Assembly (NCBI GenBank): GCA_037576215.1
Contig: JBANDB010000001.1
Coordinates: 2,790,001-2,854,000, forward strand
Length of the DNA: 64,000 bases
From: Armillaria gallica
Taxonomy: Eukaryota; Basidiomycota; Agaricomycetes; Agaricales; Physalacriaceae
Direction of reading: 5' to 3'
Within the stretch, counting starts at the first letter, position 1. The number at the start of each line of letters is the position of its first letter. A program made the position numbers and the translations under genes. Shown here piece after piece: positions 1 through 11,490 of this stretch. A model generated the notes under the pieces. The model did no database searches. It was not told where the DNA came from and was given only the letters and a program-made list of their open reading frames with translations.

Positions 1-334
1 GGGCACGATCAGTGACCACTCTGCGCCCGCGGTTGTGTACTGGGTCACTGTGCGTAGAAGACGGATTCCATCGCTTGTGAAACCGTTTGTTCGCATGGTT
101 TTCGGTCGCTCCGATAACTGAGGTCATTTCAATGATCTCAAGCGACTCGTCCGAGTCTGCACCCGAGTGGGGGCTGGTAGGGGACGGAGGCGAATTTTGA
201 GGAGAATTTTGGGTAGGGGTAGGGTTCGGCTGCCGAGGCACAGTTACTAGCGTCGTGGTGCTGGGACAGACAGACAACGGTGGTGTCGATATCGCTTCGA
301 GGAACGACGGTGGAGGGTAGTCGGGAATACTCAT
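1..334 (-). CDS. Truncated proline/serine-rich protein, N-terminal part
   Basis: An open frame starts at an ATG complementary to 332-334 and stays open to the left window edge (about 111 codons), so only the N-terminus is seen. The protein starts MSIPDYPPPSFLEAISTPP, followed by a long Pro/Ser/Thr/Asn-rich low-complexity stretch, an acidic serine patch (SDESLEIIE) and then a basic region (KRFHKRW, NRGRRVV). No catalytic motif or membrane segment is visible. The PPPSF start followed by disorder is common in fungal regulatory or adaptor proteins, but I do not recognise the family. It is transcribed divergently from the p24 gene at 801. The uninterrupted frame and its proline-rich composition support it; the start codon is likely but unproven. 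Confidence 0.5.
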   Translation of the reverse strand, partial: MSIPDYPPPSFLEAISTPPLSVCPSTTTLVTVPRQPNPTPTQNSPQNSPPSPTSPHSGADSDESLEIIEMTSVIGATENHANKRFHKRWNPSSTHSDPVHNRGRRVVTDRA

Positions 335-800
335 TTCTATCTAGCAATGAGCATCGCATCGATCTCTTTGAAAAAAGCAACACATACCGTCGTCATCTCG
401 ATGGTGTCTTGGCTGTCGAGTCGCAGTACGACCCGAGGGCTTTGTGTGTCCATGTCGTGGCCCTACATTAAATCGTATCTCTTCTTCATCCCTTCTTCTT
501 TCCATCCTTCTGACGCCCTTCTTTGCCTTAGTTTTTCGGACTCGACCAGCATTATCTGGGGGTATTAGGGTAACCTGGCCATGGTGACTGACTGCGTGGG
601 TGAGGTAGGGAGCGATACGTGCTGCGTCCGCAACTCGCGACATCGTGATGGAGGCTAACGTCAAGGCAAGGAAGATCCTGCAGGCGGGAAGGTGTTGCAC
701 AGCTGCATCATGGCTGCACGTCGGTAGCCATGATGAGGTCAATGTTTGACATATGTTTGTCACTGCGGACACAAGTCAATAAGTGTAAATACCCTCTTCG
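335..800. promoter_or_regulatory. Divergent intergenic region
   Basis: This 466-bp gap separates the leftward proline-rich gene from the rightward p24 gene and must hold both promoters. Short open frames on both strands lack splice-compatible continuations or family motifs and look like shadows. No clear TATA box was found. Confidence 0.4.
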
Positions 801-1635
801 ATGTCTCCTCCACGTCGCCCACAGGTTTTGGCTCTTTCCTGGCTGTTGTTCTTGTCTTTTCTGTTCCTGGCACCTCTAGAATCGTACGCTATAAAATTCT
901 CTCTACAAGCATATCGATACCCCCCACCAAAATGTATATGGAATCCAGCACATGCCGACACGCTGGTTATTGTACCGCGAACGTTGCTCCCGGGGACAAG
1001 CAGAGGGTGGACATAGAAATTGTTGATTCAAGCCCGCAGAAGAATGTCTACCTCAGTAAGAGGAACGTCAATGCAGAGACGAGGTTGGCTATAACGACAC
1101 ACGCTGAGGGAGAGGTGGGAGTATGTTTCAAGAATCATCTTGACCCGGGTATGTTTCTACTTTGTTCTCTTACCGAGCATTGTCTTACGTATGGGTAGAT
1201 GTACGGTCAGAGACGGCAAAAACGGCTCGCATAATCGACTTGGATGTCGATATTGGCGCTGATGCTGTTGATTATAAGTGCGTTTTCTTCGCGTAACTTG
1301 ATGTTCAGGTTTTCATCTTTTCCTTCTAGTGCCATTGCGAACCAAGAGTCTCTATCTGGACTTGAAACAGAAATGCGCAAGCTGGAGGGATTGGTGAAGG
1401 AGATTGTGGACGAGATGGGTTATCTCAAGAAGCGGGAAGAGCGGTTCACGGACACCAATAGTGCGTATTCACGATACTGTATCCGTATCAGGAGTATTAA
1501 AACTTCTTTCTAGCCTCCACCAATCAGCGCGTCCAGAACTTTGCTTGGTTTACTATTATTTCTCTCGCGGGTCTAGGAGTGTGGCAAATAATGCATCTTC
1601 GCGCATTCTTCAAGCGAAAGTATCTCATTGATTGA
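801..1635 (+). CDS. ERV25: p24 family cargo receptor (Erv25-like), single-base frameshift
   Basis: Type I membrane protein of the emp24/gp25L/p24 family, which cycles between ER and Golgi in COPI/COPII vesicles and selects cargo. The start gives a clear signal peptide (LALSWLLFLSFLFLAPLESYA), then a GOLD domain, a coiled-coil segment (about 1330-1458), one transmembrane helix (FAWFTIISLAGLGVW) and a short cytosolic tail FFKRKYLID with the diaromatic/dibasic sorting signals of the family. Three introns are visible: from 1150 (GTATGT), from about 1279 (GTGCGT...TTCTAG) and from about 1461 (GTGCGT...TTCTAG). The GOLD domain is contiguous at the protein level but changes frame between 973 and 974, as if one base were missing; no intron explains it well. 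Length otherwise fits the family. It may be an assembly error or a real lesion. Confidence 0.85.
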
Positions 1636-1940
1636 GACACGCTTGTATTACGACGTATTTCAATCTCATTGTAATGGACAGAAGAGTTCGTTCTATCTGA
1701 CATTGTTCAATCAAGGTTTTACTTTGCTAATCAGAGCAGCTGCTCGATCACCGAATAGATGGAAGTCAGACGAGGAACGAACGACCAATTTTTCTCGGCC
1801 TTAAGGTACAGTTGTGCGGTGTAAAATCATTTCGTGGGTGACTTGTTCGTTATGAGCATTTAGGCTCATGGATATGCTCTAATGACAGAATATGATATAA
1901 GATCAATCATGATCAACTCTTTCAAGTCTTTCTCCACTTC
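1636..1940. other. Convergent 3' intergenic region
   Basis: Lies between the 3' ends of the p24 gene and the leftward CsbD gene. It is AT-rich with no coding signal; it probably holds both 3' UTRs and polyadenylation signals. Confidence 0.4.
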
Positions 1941-2372
1941 CTATTTACTCAAGGAGTTTGCGTCTTGCTGGGCCTCGCCCTTGTCGTGCTTCAAGTTGCC
2001 TAGCCGTCTGTCAGCACATTGTCCTACGTTTAGTGGTTCGAAATTCAACTCACCCTGAGCTTGTTGGGATTTGTCGCCAAAAACAGCCCCAACAACGGAG
2101 TCCTTCTTGCCCTCCACTCGGTCGGCAGCGCCTTCAGCCCAGTTCTTGGCTTGAGCCGCATCGTATTCTGCCTCGCCAGCTGCGTGCTCTTCCTTTCCAG
2201 ACTGCTGCCACGATTGGGCGCCTGTCAAGTCCCCGATGGTCTGAACGGCAGTGCCCTTTACAGAGTGGTATTGACCAGTGGTCTTACTGCGAGAGAAAGT
2301 CAGAAGACAGCAGTCAAAAGGTAGGAAGCGAGCTTACTTGGGCTCTCCGGAAGCGGTATTGGTTGAAGACAT
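1941..2372 (-). CDS. CsbD-like general stress protein
   Basis: Small hydrophilic protein of the CsbD-like family (about 105 residues after splicing). Bacterial members are induced by general stress, and fungal members are abundant, largely disordered proteins of unknown biochemical role. The start at 2372 gives MSSTNTASGEPNK. A first intron follows (GTAAGCTC...TCTCGCAG, roughly 2287-2337). The core contains QSGKEEHAAGEAE, AADRVEGKKDSVVGAV and GDKSQQAQGNLKHDKGEAQ, the alternating Lys/Glu/Gln/Ala pattern typical of the family. A second intron runs about 2000-2053 (GTGAGT...GGCTAG), and the reading ends at TAG 1941-1943. No signal peptide or membrane segment, so a cytosolic or nuclear location is likely. 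Its promoter carries a TATA box and stress-type sites. Confidence 0.88.
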
Positions 2373-2446
2373 AGTAGATTTATGAGTAGAAAGTGTTGGT
2401 TTATGTGAGAGTGAATTGGTGATAATATTTTGTTGCGAATGAACTC

Positions 2447-2580
2447 ACTTTATATACCCTCAGATCGCCAAGCCGACGTCATAATTAACTCTTTTCAATG
2501 CGTCATTCCGCTGCTAGTTGGAGTAGTAGTTCACTTACTTTCCTATGACGTTGATTCTTACCAGCAAACGAACAGGGGAA
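2447..2580 (-). promoter_or_regulatory. TATA box and stress-type sites of the CsbD gene
   Basis: On the minus strand a TATATAAA box lies at 2449-2456, about 77 nt upstream of the ATG. Two CRE half-sites (TGACGT) are at 2476-2481 (minus) and 2546-2551 (plus), and an AGGGG stress-response core (CCCCT on the minus strand) is at 2574-2578. CREs bind Atf1-type bZIP factors and AGGGG binds Msn2-type zinc fingers in ascomycetes. Their use here is inferred. Confidence 0.4.
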
Positions 2581-3393
2581 AAGGCTCCAACTCAACACTC
2601 CAAGGGTGGTTGCGCCATTCATTCGTGATACCTGGGCAACGCGGCCTCAGCGTGAAGTTCTTTTGCGGTTTAAGGTTACCGACCGTAAGTAAGGACCCGA
2701 AGGGTCAAGGATGGAACCGCATCTTTCTCTATGCGTGAACCAATTTTACTGTAACCCATTTAGTGTCGCCGAATGAAAGACGGACGTACATTGTCGCCAT
2801 TATGGGCCGCATCATCACCGTACATCGGTTTCTCGACGTAGTAGTACTAAAGCCCGGAAAGAACGTATCAAGCGCTAACTTTTCCTCCAATCCAAATAAG
2901 GTGCTCGTATCGTGTGATACAGATACGGCCTTTCTCGTTTTGTCTATCGGGAGCACTGCCTTGATAGCGAAGCATGCGTAGTCTTTTGATCCATGTGCAG
3001 ACCACAAGTTCATTTGAAGCCACATTTTGATAAGCGCCCGCGAATCGACGGCAATTGGCCTTCCCAGAAAATTTCAGGTAGAGCTTGGGACAAAATATAA
3101 GGGCATTTACAGCTTCGTAGTAGCGACTGAAGTACTGAAGAGTGGCCAAAGCCAATACAATGCTTGCCGCGTTCAAAATCTGGGGTGTGACCCTCGCGTG
3201 CCATAACGCGTCTGTGACAGGGTCGACGGCAACGCGGCATCGTGCCGTATGGATGATGGGATGCGTGAGATTCGATGATTATTACGTTTATCGGCAATCT
3301 TTTCCTTACCCCGCGCTGTGCCTCAGATATATCCACAGGCATAAGTACCGCTCTCGGGCATTGTCTGCCAACGACTGCCACCATCATCGCAAG
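2581..3393. other. Intergenic region upstream of the ABC transporter
   Basis: This stretch holds several overlapping open frames of 70-125 codons on both strands, including a minus frame at 2868-3176 with a hydrophobic start. None has recognisable motifs or consistent splice junctions. It most likely contains the transporter promoter and 5' UTR. A short upstream coding exon of the transporter cannot be excluded. Confidence 0.35.
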
Positions 3394-6300
3394 ATGGCGA
3401 CTCCAATTCTTTCCTTTGGGCCATTGGCGAATGTGCCAGATAGTTCTCAGACTGTTATGGACGCTTCAGTCTTGATGGATTTCGTGATCCAATCCAAAAA
3501 GAAGTGAGTCATTTTGCGCACGACCTCCAGATTTTGGCTTATTCCTTCGCAGGTGGTTAACTGACTCCTTTATCATCCCGCTATACGTTGTGATCGCTTC
3601 AGCGGTCATTTTCTTAGTACAGATTGTCTTCTCCTCGCGAAGAGTAAGGCGACTTTTCCGGAGGTCTACAGATGCGCCTGTAACCGCCGACGAGGAGCCT
3701 CAACATGAACCTGAAGCCGTATTTCACCCAGCGGGATATTTCCAGGACTTGAAGGAACATGTCTCGCAGAGTGGAGGCCCAAAAATATTCACCTATCGCG
3801 TCCTGAGATTAGTTGGGTGCCTTGTGTTACTAGGGCTCTCCATTGCGACCCTAGTTCTAGACGTCGAGGAGAACGAATTGGAAATCTCGGGCAAATGGGG
3901 TAAGAAGCACAAGAAAAAGCCTCGTGGCGATAGATGGCTGAAGCCGAGAGAGTGGCTCGCTGCAAGTCTATGCTTGACTTTCGTACGTTTATAATTCATC
4001 TCTCTAATCAGAGACTATCTAACATGAGCGTCAGCTGTATACGTTCTTATTGGCCATCATCTCTGTTACTGCCAGGAAAAGGTGGAGTCATGTCGCAATA
4101 AGGCATTTGAATGCCGTTCTGGTTGTCACCACAGGTGTTTACGTTTATCGCGATATTGCGCCTTTAGCGACATTCACCAACATCCCACGGGACATATCTG
4201 AGGGATGGGTTCTGTGGGCTAAAATCGCTGTGCTTCTGTTCACTGGAACTGTGATCCCCTTGTCTGTCCCGAGGGAGTATACCCCCGTTGACCCTAATGA
4301 TCCATTCCCGATACCCCATCCTGAGCAAACGGCTCCTCTCATCTCATTGTTCTTGTACTTTTGGATGGATCCCGTCGTCAAAGCGGCGTATCGAGTGTCC
4401 CACTTGCCGTATGATCAACTGCCGCCTCTCGCGGACTATGATGCAAATAAAACCCTTAAAGCTCGTTCATTCAAGTATTTGGACGTTTTCACGGGAGCCA
4501 ACAGGCGACACTTATTCTTTGGTCTAATGCGGGTCTTTGCTTGGGATTATGTCGCTATGGTCATTATCATGATTGTCCAGCTGTGCGCGGAGTTCGCTGC
4601 ACCTATCGGCATTAACCGTCTATTACAGTATGTATTTCTCCGTCCAAACCTTATTATCATTGACAGCGCCCCGCCTGCGCAGCTACCTTGAGACCGGGGG
4701 AAAGGATACCGTATACCGTCCATGGCTGTGGATTGTTTGGTTGTTCGTGGGTCCAATAACAACGTCAATAGCCTTTGATTGGTATATCTTCATTGCTGTG
4801 AGTTCTATCATAAACCCTTTCCAGATGTTCTTATAGTATCTATTCTTTTTCAGACTCGATGTCTCGCTCGTTGCGAAAGTATCATAACACAGCTCGTCTT
4901 CGAACACGCGCTTCGCATTCGCATGAAGGCCGAGACTCATAGTTCGCCGACTTCATCCCAACCTGCGAGCGGTGAAACAACGCCATCTCCAGTGGATCCA
5001 ATGACCCACGTGGCGGAGAATTCAAACGACTCTGAGGTGACCTTGCATTCAAGCAGCCCCACCGAAACTGAAGACGATCATTCGAGGGAGGAAACTTTAC
5101 AAGGAACCCCACCCAGTATCAAATCAACAGCCGATCCGACGGAATCCCCATCGAAACCTGCGAAGGATTCGGCTTCAAGTACTGCTGAAGGCGATGCTAG
5201 GGCTAAAAACCTCGTCGGGAAGATCAACAACCTGGTTACTACTGATCTATCGAATATCGCTGACAGTCGAGACTTCATGCGCTTACTTGTATATGTACCG
5301 CTGCAACTCATCTTGTGTGTGGTATTCTTGTACGTAATTCTGGGTTGGAGGTGAGCCTGTTAGTTGCCTGTGGTCGATACCGATACTGAGGTACCCCATT
5401 TCCAGTGCATTCGTTGGACTGGCGGTCATCATTCTGATGTTCCCCGCACCTGGATTTCTTGCGAAGCTGACACAGGATGTTCAAGCGGCGACGCTCAAGA
5501 GAACAGACGGGCGGGTTCAGACTGTCACAGAAAGTTAGTGGCACCTATGTCAACCCTTGATTAGACTGAAGACTTTCTAGTCGTCAACGTCCTCCGTATG
5601 GTCAAATTGTTTGGTTGGGAAAGCAAGATGAATGAACGCATTTCGAGCAAAAGGGAGGAGGAACTTGTATGGATCAGGAAAAGACAATTTCTTAACCTAT
5701 TGAGTGGTTCTATAAAGTTGGTCTGATTTAATCTGCCTCAGAACACTCTAACCTTGAATGCTTAGCTTCCTCATCCCCGTGGCAACGATGATGGCGACTT
5801 ATGCTACTTAGTAAGTATCTTATCGTTAACTTGCTCTGAAACACACGCACTAACATGTTCCCAGTGTTAGTTTCTTTGTTAATAGTCGGGAAGTTACTTA
5901 CTATCCCTACAGACCATTATCATGAAAGAACAATTGAGTTCCGCGAAGGTTTTCTCCAGCATGGCTATATTCGATATGTTCTCGGGCCAGCTGCATAGGA
6001 TGCTCTATACCGTGTCTCAGACCGTGGTCGGAAAAGTCTCTCTGGATCGATTAACCGACTTCATGCACAATGTGCGTTGTTTATTCTGCGTGGTCCCAAA
6101 AACTGATTGATCTTGTCTGTCATAGACCGAACTGCTTGACGCCTACTCCAAAAAGACACCCGCTACATCGATTATTCCCACCGAAATCCCAACGAACGAC
6201 GTTATCGGCTTTTGTAAAGCAGCTTTCTCTTGGTCGAATGACGATAATGGCTCTGCTACTCCTTCTGGGCGACAGTTCCTCCTACGTATCGAGGAGGAGC

Positions 6301-9300
6301 TGATATTCCACAAGAACTCCATCAATCTCGTCATCGGACCTACTGGGTCGGGGAAGACTTCGTTGCTTATGGCGCTGCTTGGTGAGGAACTATAACTTGT
6401 CGCATAGCCGGTACCTTATAAAGTTGATTCCGTCCAGGCGAAATGCACTACCTCCCGTCAGGCCCTGGTTCATGGTTTAACCTACCACGCGAAGGTGGCG
6501 TAGCGTACGCGGCACAAGAATCTTGGGTCCTCAACTCGACCATCAAGGTAAGGCTGTACCATCGAACCAAGGACGCATCTTGACATCCGTGTGCAAAGGA
6601 AAATATTCTTTTCGGTGCCGAGTTTGATGAGCAGCGTTATAAGAAAGTCGTTCGTCAGTGCGGTTTAGAGCGAGATTTAACCTTGTTCGATGCTGGTGAT
6701 CAGACCGAGGTAGGAGAAAAGGGACTCACTTTGAGTGGTGGACAGAAAGCTCGGGTGACTCTCGCTAGAGCGATCTATTCCAAGGCGGATATCATCCTCT
6801 TAGACGACGTGTTGGCTGCTCTTGAGTGAGTTTGCGATCCAATACTGTCTTTCCATTCTCAATTTGTGTCCAGCGTTCATACATCAAAATGGATCATCGA
6901 CAAATGCTTCAAGGGCGACTTGATCAAAGACCGAACTGTCATTTTAGTGGTTAGTAGAATGCGTAAAATTATCCATCATTCTTCTGATCTCATAGACACT
7001 AGACACACAACATCGCCATGGCTGAACCTATAGCTCAATTCATCGTATCATTGAAAGAAGGACGTGTTGCAAGTCAAGGATCGCTTTCAACTGCACTGTC
7101 CCGTGACCGAGCTCTCGCCAAGGAGGCGCGGCGAGACGAAGAGGCGATGCATAAGGCTGATGAGGAGATCGATACCGAGGAAGATACTGCAGGAGCAACT
7201 GATAAAGACAAAAAGTCTAATGGTAAGCTGATCATGGCTGAAGAGATTCAAGAGGGACACATCGGCTGGGCATCGCGTAAGTATTTGTCAAGCTGTTCTT
7301 GAAGTTTTCTAATATGTCGTGGCTCATCCAGTCAAACTATATCTCTCTGCTCTGGGAGGCAATCATGCGATGCTTTTCTTCATAGTATTTCTTAGCGCAT
7401 ATATTTTGCAAGAAATTCTGGCCACAGCCCAAACGTGGTTCCTGGGGTATTGGGCGTCGCAGTACGATGGGGACCGTGATCCGTCAGAGGTCAATGTATT
7501 CCAGTGAGTTGAATACTGCCGTCTATCGACCGGTGTTGACAACCTTTGTAGCTACATCGGGGTCTATGGTATAAACATGACCATATTCTCCATCAGTCAC
7601 TAATGTCATCATTAGGTTTGCTTCTACTGGTCACCTTGCTATTCTATATCTTTGGATATGTCCTTTTCGTCTTCGGGGCCATTCGGGCATCTCGAACAAT
7701 CAATCGGAAGCTGATTGAGTCAATCTTGGGAACGACATTACGGTAAGAATCCCTTCTATTCCTGCACTGGCGAGACTTCAATATACATTAGATGGCTGGA
7801 CACCACGCCGACCTCACGAATTATCACTAGATGCACAGGGGACATCCGAGCTGGTAAGACTTGAGTTTCTTTTCAGCGCTGGCTATGCTCTTATCAAACG
7901 TCGTTCCTCTACAGTCGATAGCATGGTTCCCATGTTCCTGCTTGCTGTTTTCGAATTGACCTTGGCAATGCTGATTAAATTTATCGCGGTTGTGGCTTTC
8001 ACTCCCGTATTCTTATTCCCCGGTATCCTTGTCGGTATCCTTGGTGTATGGTGCGGCCAGATTTATATGAAGGCTCAGCTCTCTGTTAAGCGAGAACTGT
8101 CAAATGCTAAGGCGCCTGTTTTGGGACAGTACGTTTACTCGAAGCGCACGTCGAAGCTTTGACACTGATTAATACCCTATTCAGCTTCGGCGCTGCAATT
8201 GCTGGTATAAGTTCGTCCCATTTTATCATCCAGTGGAAGACCGCAAAGCTTAAACATTCATGTAGCATCTATCCGTGCTTATGGTGCTCAAAACGCGTTC
8301 ATACGGGAGTCTATGTTACGAATTGATAAATACACGAGGACTGGCCGAACATTTTATAACCTTAACCGATGGATCGACGTTCGAATTGATGCACTTGGCG
8401 GGCTGTTTTCGGCGTGTCTGGCAGCATACCTAGTCTACTTTCAAGACATTGAGGCTTTCAACGTTGGCTTCTCTTTGAATATGGCAATAGGTGTTAGCAG
8501 TATGATACTTTGGTGGGTTCGTTGTGTGAATCAGTTCGAAGTCCAGGGTAAGTCGCCTCCACTAGTTTGGCCGTAAACCTGTAATCTAACATTTTCTTAT
8601 AGGCAACAGGTCCTTTTTCAAATTATATGTATCGGCTTCATTCTGATGTTTCTCAGTCTGGAACGTATACATGGTTATCTCGGTGTGGAACAAGAAGAGA
8701 AACCCTCCAAGGATCGGGAACCTCCCGCATATTGGCCAACCAGCGGGGAACTCCGCGTGGAAAACTTGTCAGCAAGATATTCTCCTGATGGTCCGAAGGT
8801 CTTGCATGATCTGTCGTTTACTGTCAAGTCGGGAGAACGCATCGGAATAGTGGGTCGCACCGGGTCTGGGAAGGTGTGGAAGTGATATATGTCTTGGAAT
8901 GCATCTCATTAAATGACCACAGAGCTCTTTAACGTTGTCCTTACTTCGCTGCATCTACACCGAGGGTACAGTCTACTATGATGGTATTCCAACAACCGCC
9001 GTCAATCTTGATGCCTTGAGGTCGAAGATTACTATCATTCCGCAAGTAGTATGTACAAGTCTCTCGATATCTCAACTCTTTACTTTAACTCTGCGTTCGA
9101 TAGCCTGAGCTCTTGAGTGGAACCTTGCGACAGAATCTGGACCCTTTCGACCAATACGACGATTCCTCATTGAACGACGCCCTTCGCGCCGCTGGCCTTT
9201 TCTCGCTGCAGAACGAAATGGAAGAAGGCCGGATAACGCTGGACAGTGCGATTGCCAGCGGTGGTGGAAACTTATCTGTGGGTCAACGGCAAATCTTGGC

Positions 9301-9847
9301 GCTAGCGCGAGCACTCGTCCGAGGAAGCAAGTTGCTCATTCTTGACGAAGGTGAGCGTCTGTCGTATGAAGCTGAACGCGAATGCTGATGGTTATACTCC
9401 AGCTACATCTGCTATCGGTAATAGCATTATCTGGAGATGCTAAATGAATATACTGATAAATGCGCGCTGTACACAGACTACAAAACTGATTCGATCATCC
9501 AGTCTTCGCTAAGGCATGAACTTGGCTCCGACATGACGCTGATTACTGTAGCACACCGTCTCCAAACGATTATGGATGCCGATAAGATTGTGCGTATGCC
9601 TTGCTGCTGAGAGTAGACCTTCGCGACTAAACGTGTTTTGTTCTAGATGGTCCTAGAAGCCGGTCACATCGTGAGTACCTGCTTGTGAAACATAAGCTCG
9701 TAGTGACTCATTTCCGTCCCGCAGGTGGAGTTCGATTCCCCTAAGAATCTACTAACCAATCCAAAAGGCAAGCTGAGGTCTCTAGTGGACGAGTCCGCGG
9801 ACAAGGATATCTTATACGCTATGGCGGAGCAGCCTAAGCAGTCATAG
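3394..9847 (+). CDS. ABCC-type (MRP) full-length ABC transporter
   Basis: Full-size ATP-driven exporter of the ABCC/MRP family (TMD0-TMD1-NBD1-TMD2-NBD2), probably at the plasma or vacuolar membrane, of a class that moves conjugated or amphipathic compounds. About two dozen exons join without a frame break. NBD1 has Walker A GPTGSGKTSLL (6339-6370), signature LSGGQKARVTLARA (6732-6773), Walker B ILLDDVLAAL and H-loop THN (near 7010). An acidic linker follows. NBD2 has Walker A GRTGSGKSSL, signature LSVGQRQILALARAL (9272-9315), Walker B LLILDEATSAID and switch AHRL. In MRPs the degenerate site is usually NBD1; here NBD1 has Asp after Walker B (DD) and NBD2 has Glu (DE), as expected for ABCC. 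Long hydrophilic Ser/Thr/Glu-rich insert at 4922-5200 inside TMD1. The start at 3394 is tentative; 3457 is an in-frame alternative. Two microexons lie near the 3' end (9403-9417 and about 9647-9670). Confidence 0.92.
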
Positions 9848-9987
9848 AATGTATCCATCCATTTATGCGCATGTATTTGTACATTGAGCTCGGTGCTGTT
9901 GAGAATAGATCTTTGTTTCGCATTCCGTTGTAAATTTGAAAAGCAAGATATGGCAACGCGACCCTGCGCTTGCTGCCAGTCACCGTC

Positions 9988-11058
9988 ATGTCTATTCCCT
10001 TGAAGCCAGAGCTGTATAGCTTATCAGAGGACGAAGCCGTATTCTACAGATCGCAAACCGGTATTGAAGACGATGAAGAATTGAAGAACCATATATTGAC
10101 CGTCCAGGCGGAAGCCTACAAGGCGAGTTCGGGCCCTCATCAGGGGTTCGGGAGGCTGAATTGTCGTTCCCCTTTTTTCCAGATACGCCCGTATCCTTGT
10201 ATATGCATATTCTCTTTTCTGAGGTATTTACCAACTTTCGAAATTGCTGTCCAACTGAACGACAGCTGTTGGGGTCTAGGTTAGGGATCTCGAAACATCC
10301 TTCGTATCAACGTTTCTTAGCCATCGGGCGTGAGCGTGAAGGTGCTATATACTTGGAAATCGCGTGCTGCTGTGAGTTCTAATGTATATGCTCGACTCCG
10401 GCATGACTAACTTGGTTTGCAAGTTGGTAACGACGCTCGAAAAGCCGTCGCAGACGGATTTCCAGTACATCAAGTCATCGCAACCGATTTACACTCAGGT
10501 CAGCTTGCGTTGTGGCTTCATGTTCGACTGCACGAAGTCTAAACGTGCACGGTAGAATTTTGGAGCCTTGGGCACAAACTTTTCAAGAGCACGCCTGACA
10601 GCTTCCCAGCACGTTTCATCGCGGCAGATATGCTCGACTTAAAGGACTCGTCGCAGGTCGGCACCTACACGGCTCTTTCAGAAGTTCAGTCGCTAGATCA
10701 ACTCAGAGGAAGTGTATCTGCCATTCACGCGGCCGCATTCTTCCATCTCTTCAACGAAGAACAGCAGTTTCAAGTAGGAAAATTCCTGGCTATGTTGCTA
10801 TCACCAACTCCAGGATCAATGATATTCGGTACACATATCGGTCTACCAACTAAAGGCCACCGCGAAGAGCCTATCACTCAGGCGGGCCGCACTCGCAGCA
10901 TGTTTTGTCACTCACCTGAGACGTGGCGATCCCTGTGGGACGGTGGAATATTTCCCGAAGGCGCTATCGACGTTGAGGTTAGCTTGAAGGAATTCAACCG
11001 CCCAGATATAGCTGGAGCCAAGTTCTGCATACTTGTGTGGTGTATAACAGTGCGGTAG
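9988..11058 (+). CDS. SAM-dependent methyltransferase (mushroom family)
   Basis: Class I SAM-dependent methyltransferase of a family common in Agaricomycetes and often found near specialised-metabolism genes. It opens MSIPLKPELYSLSEDEAVFY and has the family's EAYKIRPYPCI block. After three further introns comes the SAM-binding region ending CCFGNDARKAV with the acidic strand end VIATDLHSEFW. Downstream are SAIHAAAFFHLFNEEQQ, a GSMIFGTHIGLP strand and the closing ILVWCITVR. The first intron (10123-10182) has a GC donor (AAG|GCGAGT) and a TTTCCAG acceptor. The next introns begin with GTATTT at about 10225 and GTGAGT at about 10372; another lies about 10499-10556. The frame is intact. It lies 140 bp after the transporter on the same strand and converges on the snoRNA host gene. 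The substrate cannot be inferred. Confidence 0.82.
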
Positions 11059-11118
11059 GCCATCTAAAGAGCATGATAGTCAGGAACAAGATCTTCATTG
11101 CGAGATAGAAGGGAAATG

Positions 11119-11216
11119 AGAATCAGAAAAGCGGGTCAATGCCCGAAGGTAGCTGAGATAAGTTTCTGCACTGCAGGTTGCCCCGCATAAAGCCAAATGC
11201 CTCAAACATCATGCAC
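11119..11216 (-). ncRNA. Probable C/D-box snoRNA, copy 2 (intron B)
   Basis: Paralogue of copy 1 in the next intron, with C-box-like ATGATGT at 11206-11212, the same GAGGCATTTGGCT guide and D box CTGA at 11123-11126. The two copies differ mainly in a short central stretch (GGGGCAA here against AGGGGATATA in copy 1) and just upstream of the D box. This suggests that only the D'-proximal guide is under selection. Confidence 0.6.
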
Positions 11217-11386
11217 GAGAGGCGAGTGTATAGGAAGATTACTCACCATGATATAAATCAAAATGGGATTAGAGCAGCGTCAATTGATACTTCCACGATG
11301 TGCTAGTCTCCTCGAAGTCGAAGAATCTGGTTTAGCTCTGCAAATAAGACGGTCAGTAAAAAAGGAATGGCGAAACAAACGAAGAA

Positions 11387-11490
11387 GAAATCAGAGGTAG
11401 CGGGACAAAGCCCGAAGGTAGCTGAGATAAGTTTCTGCAGTGCAGGTTATATCCCCTGCGTAAAGCCAAATGCCTCAAACATCATGTGTG
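11387..11490 (-). ncRNA. Probable C/D-box snoRNA, copy 1 (intron A)
   Basis: Read on the minus strand: C-box-like ATGATGT (11479-11485), then GAGGCATTTGGCT, a conserved body, and D box CTGA (11391-11394). The 13-nt stretch is complementary to the universally conserved large-subunit rRNA segment AGCCAAATGCCTC (from memory of eukaryotic 25S/28S domain IV), so it looks like a 2'-O-methylation guide next to an imperfect D' box. The terminal stem is not obvious, which lowers confidence. Compared with copy 2 the guide and body are nearly identical while flanks differ, as expected for a constrained RNA. Confidence 0.6.

Noticed and set aside
2868..3387. Minus-strand open frames upstream of the ABC transporter
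   Set aside because: One starts with a hydrophobic segment, but there are no motifs, no consistent splice sites and overlapping frames on both strands look equally open.
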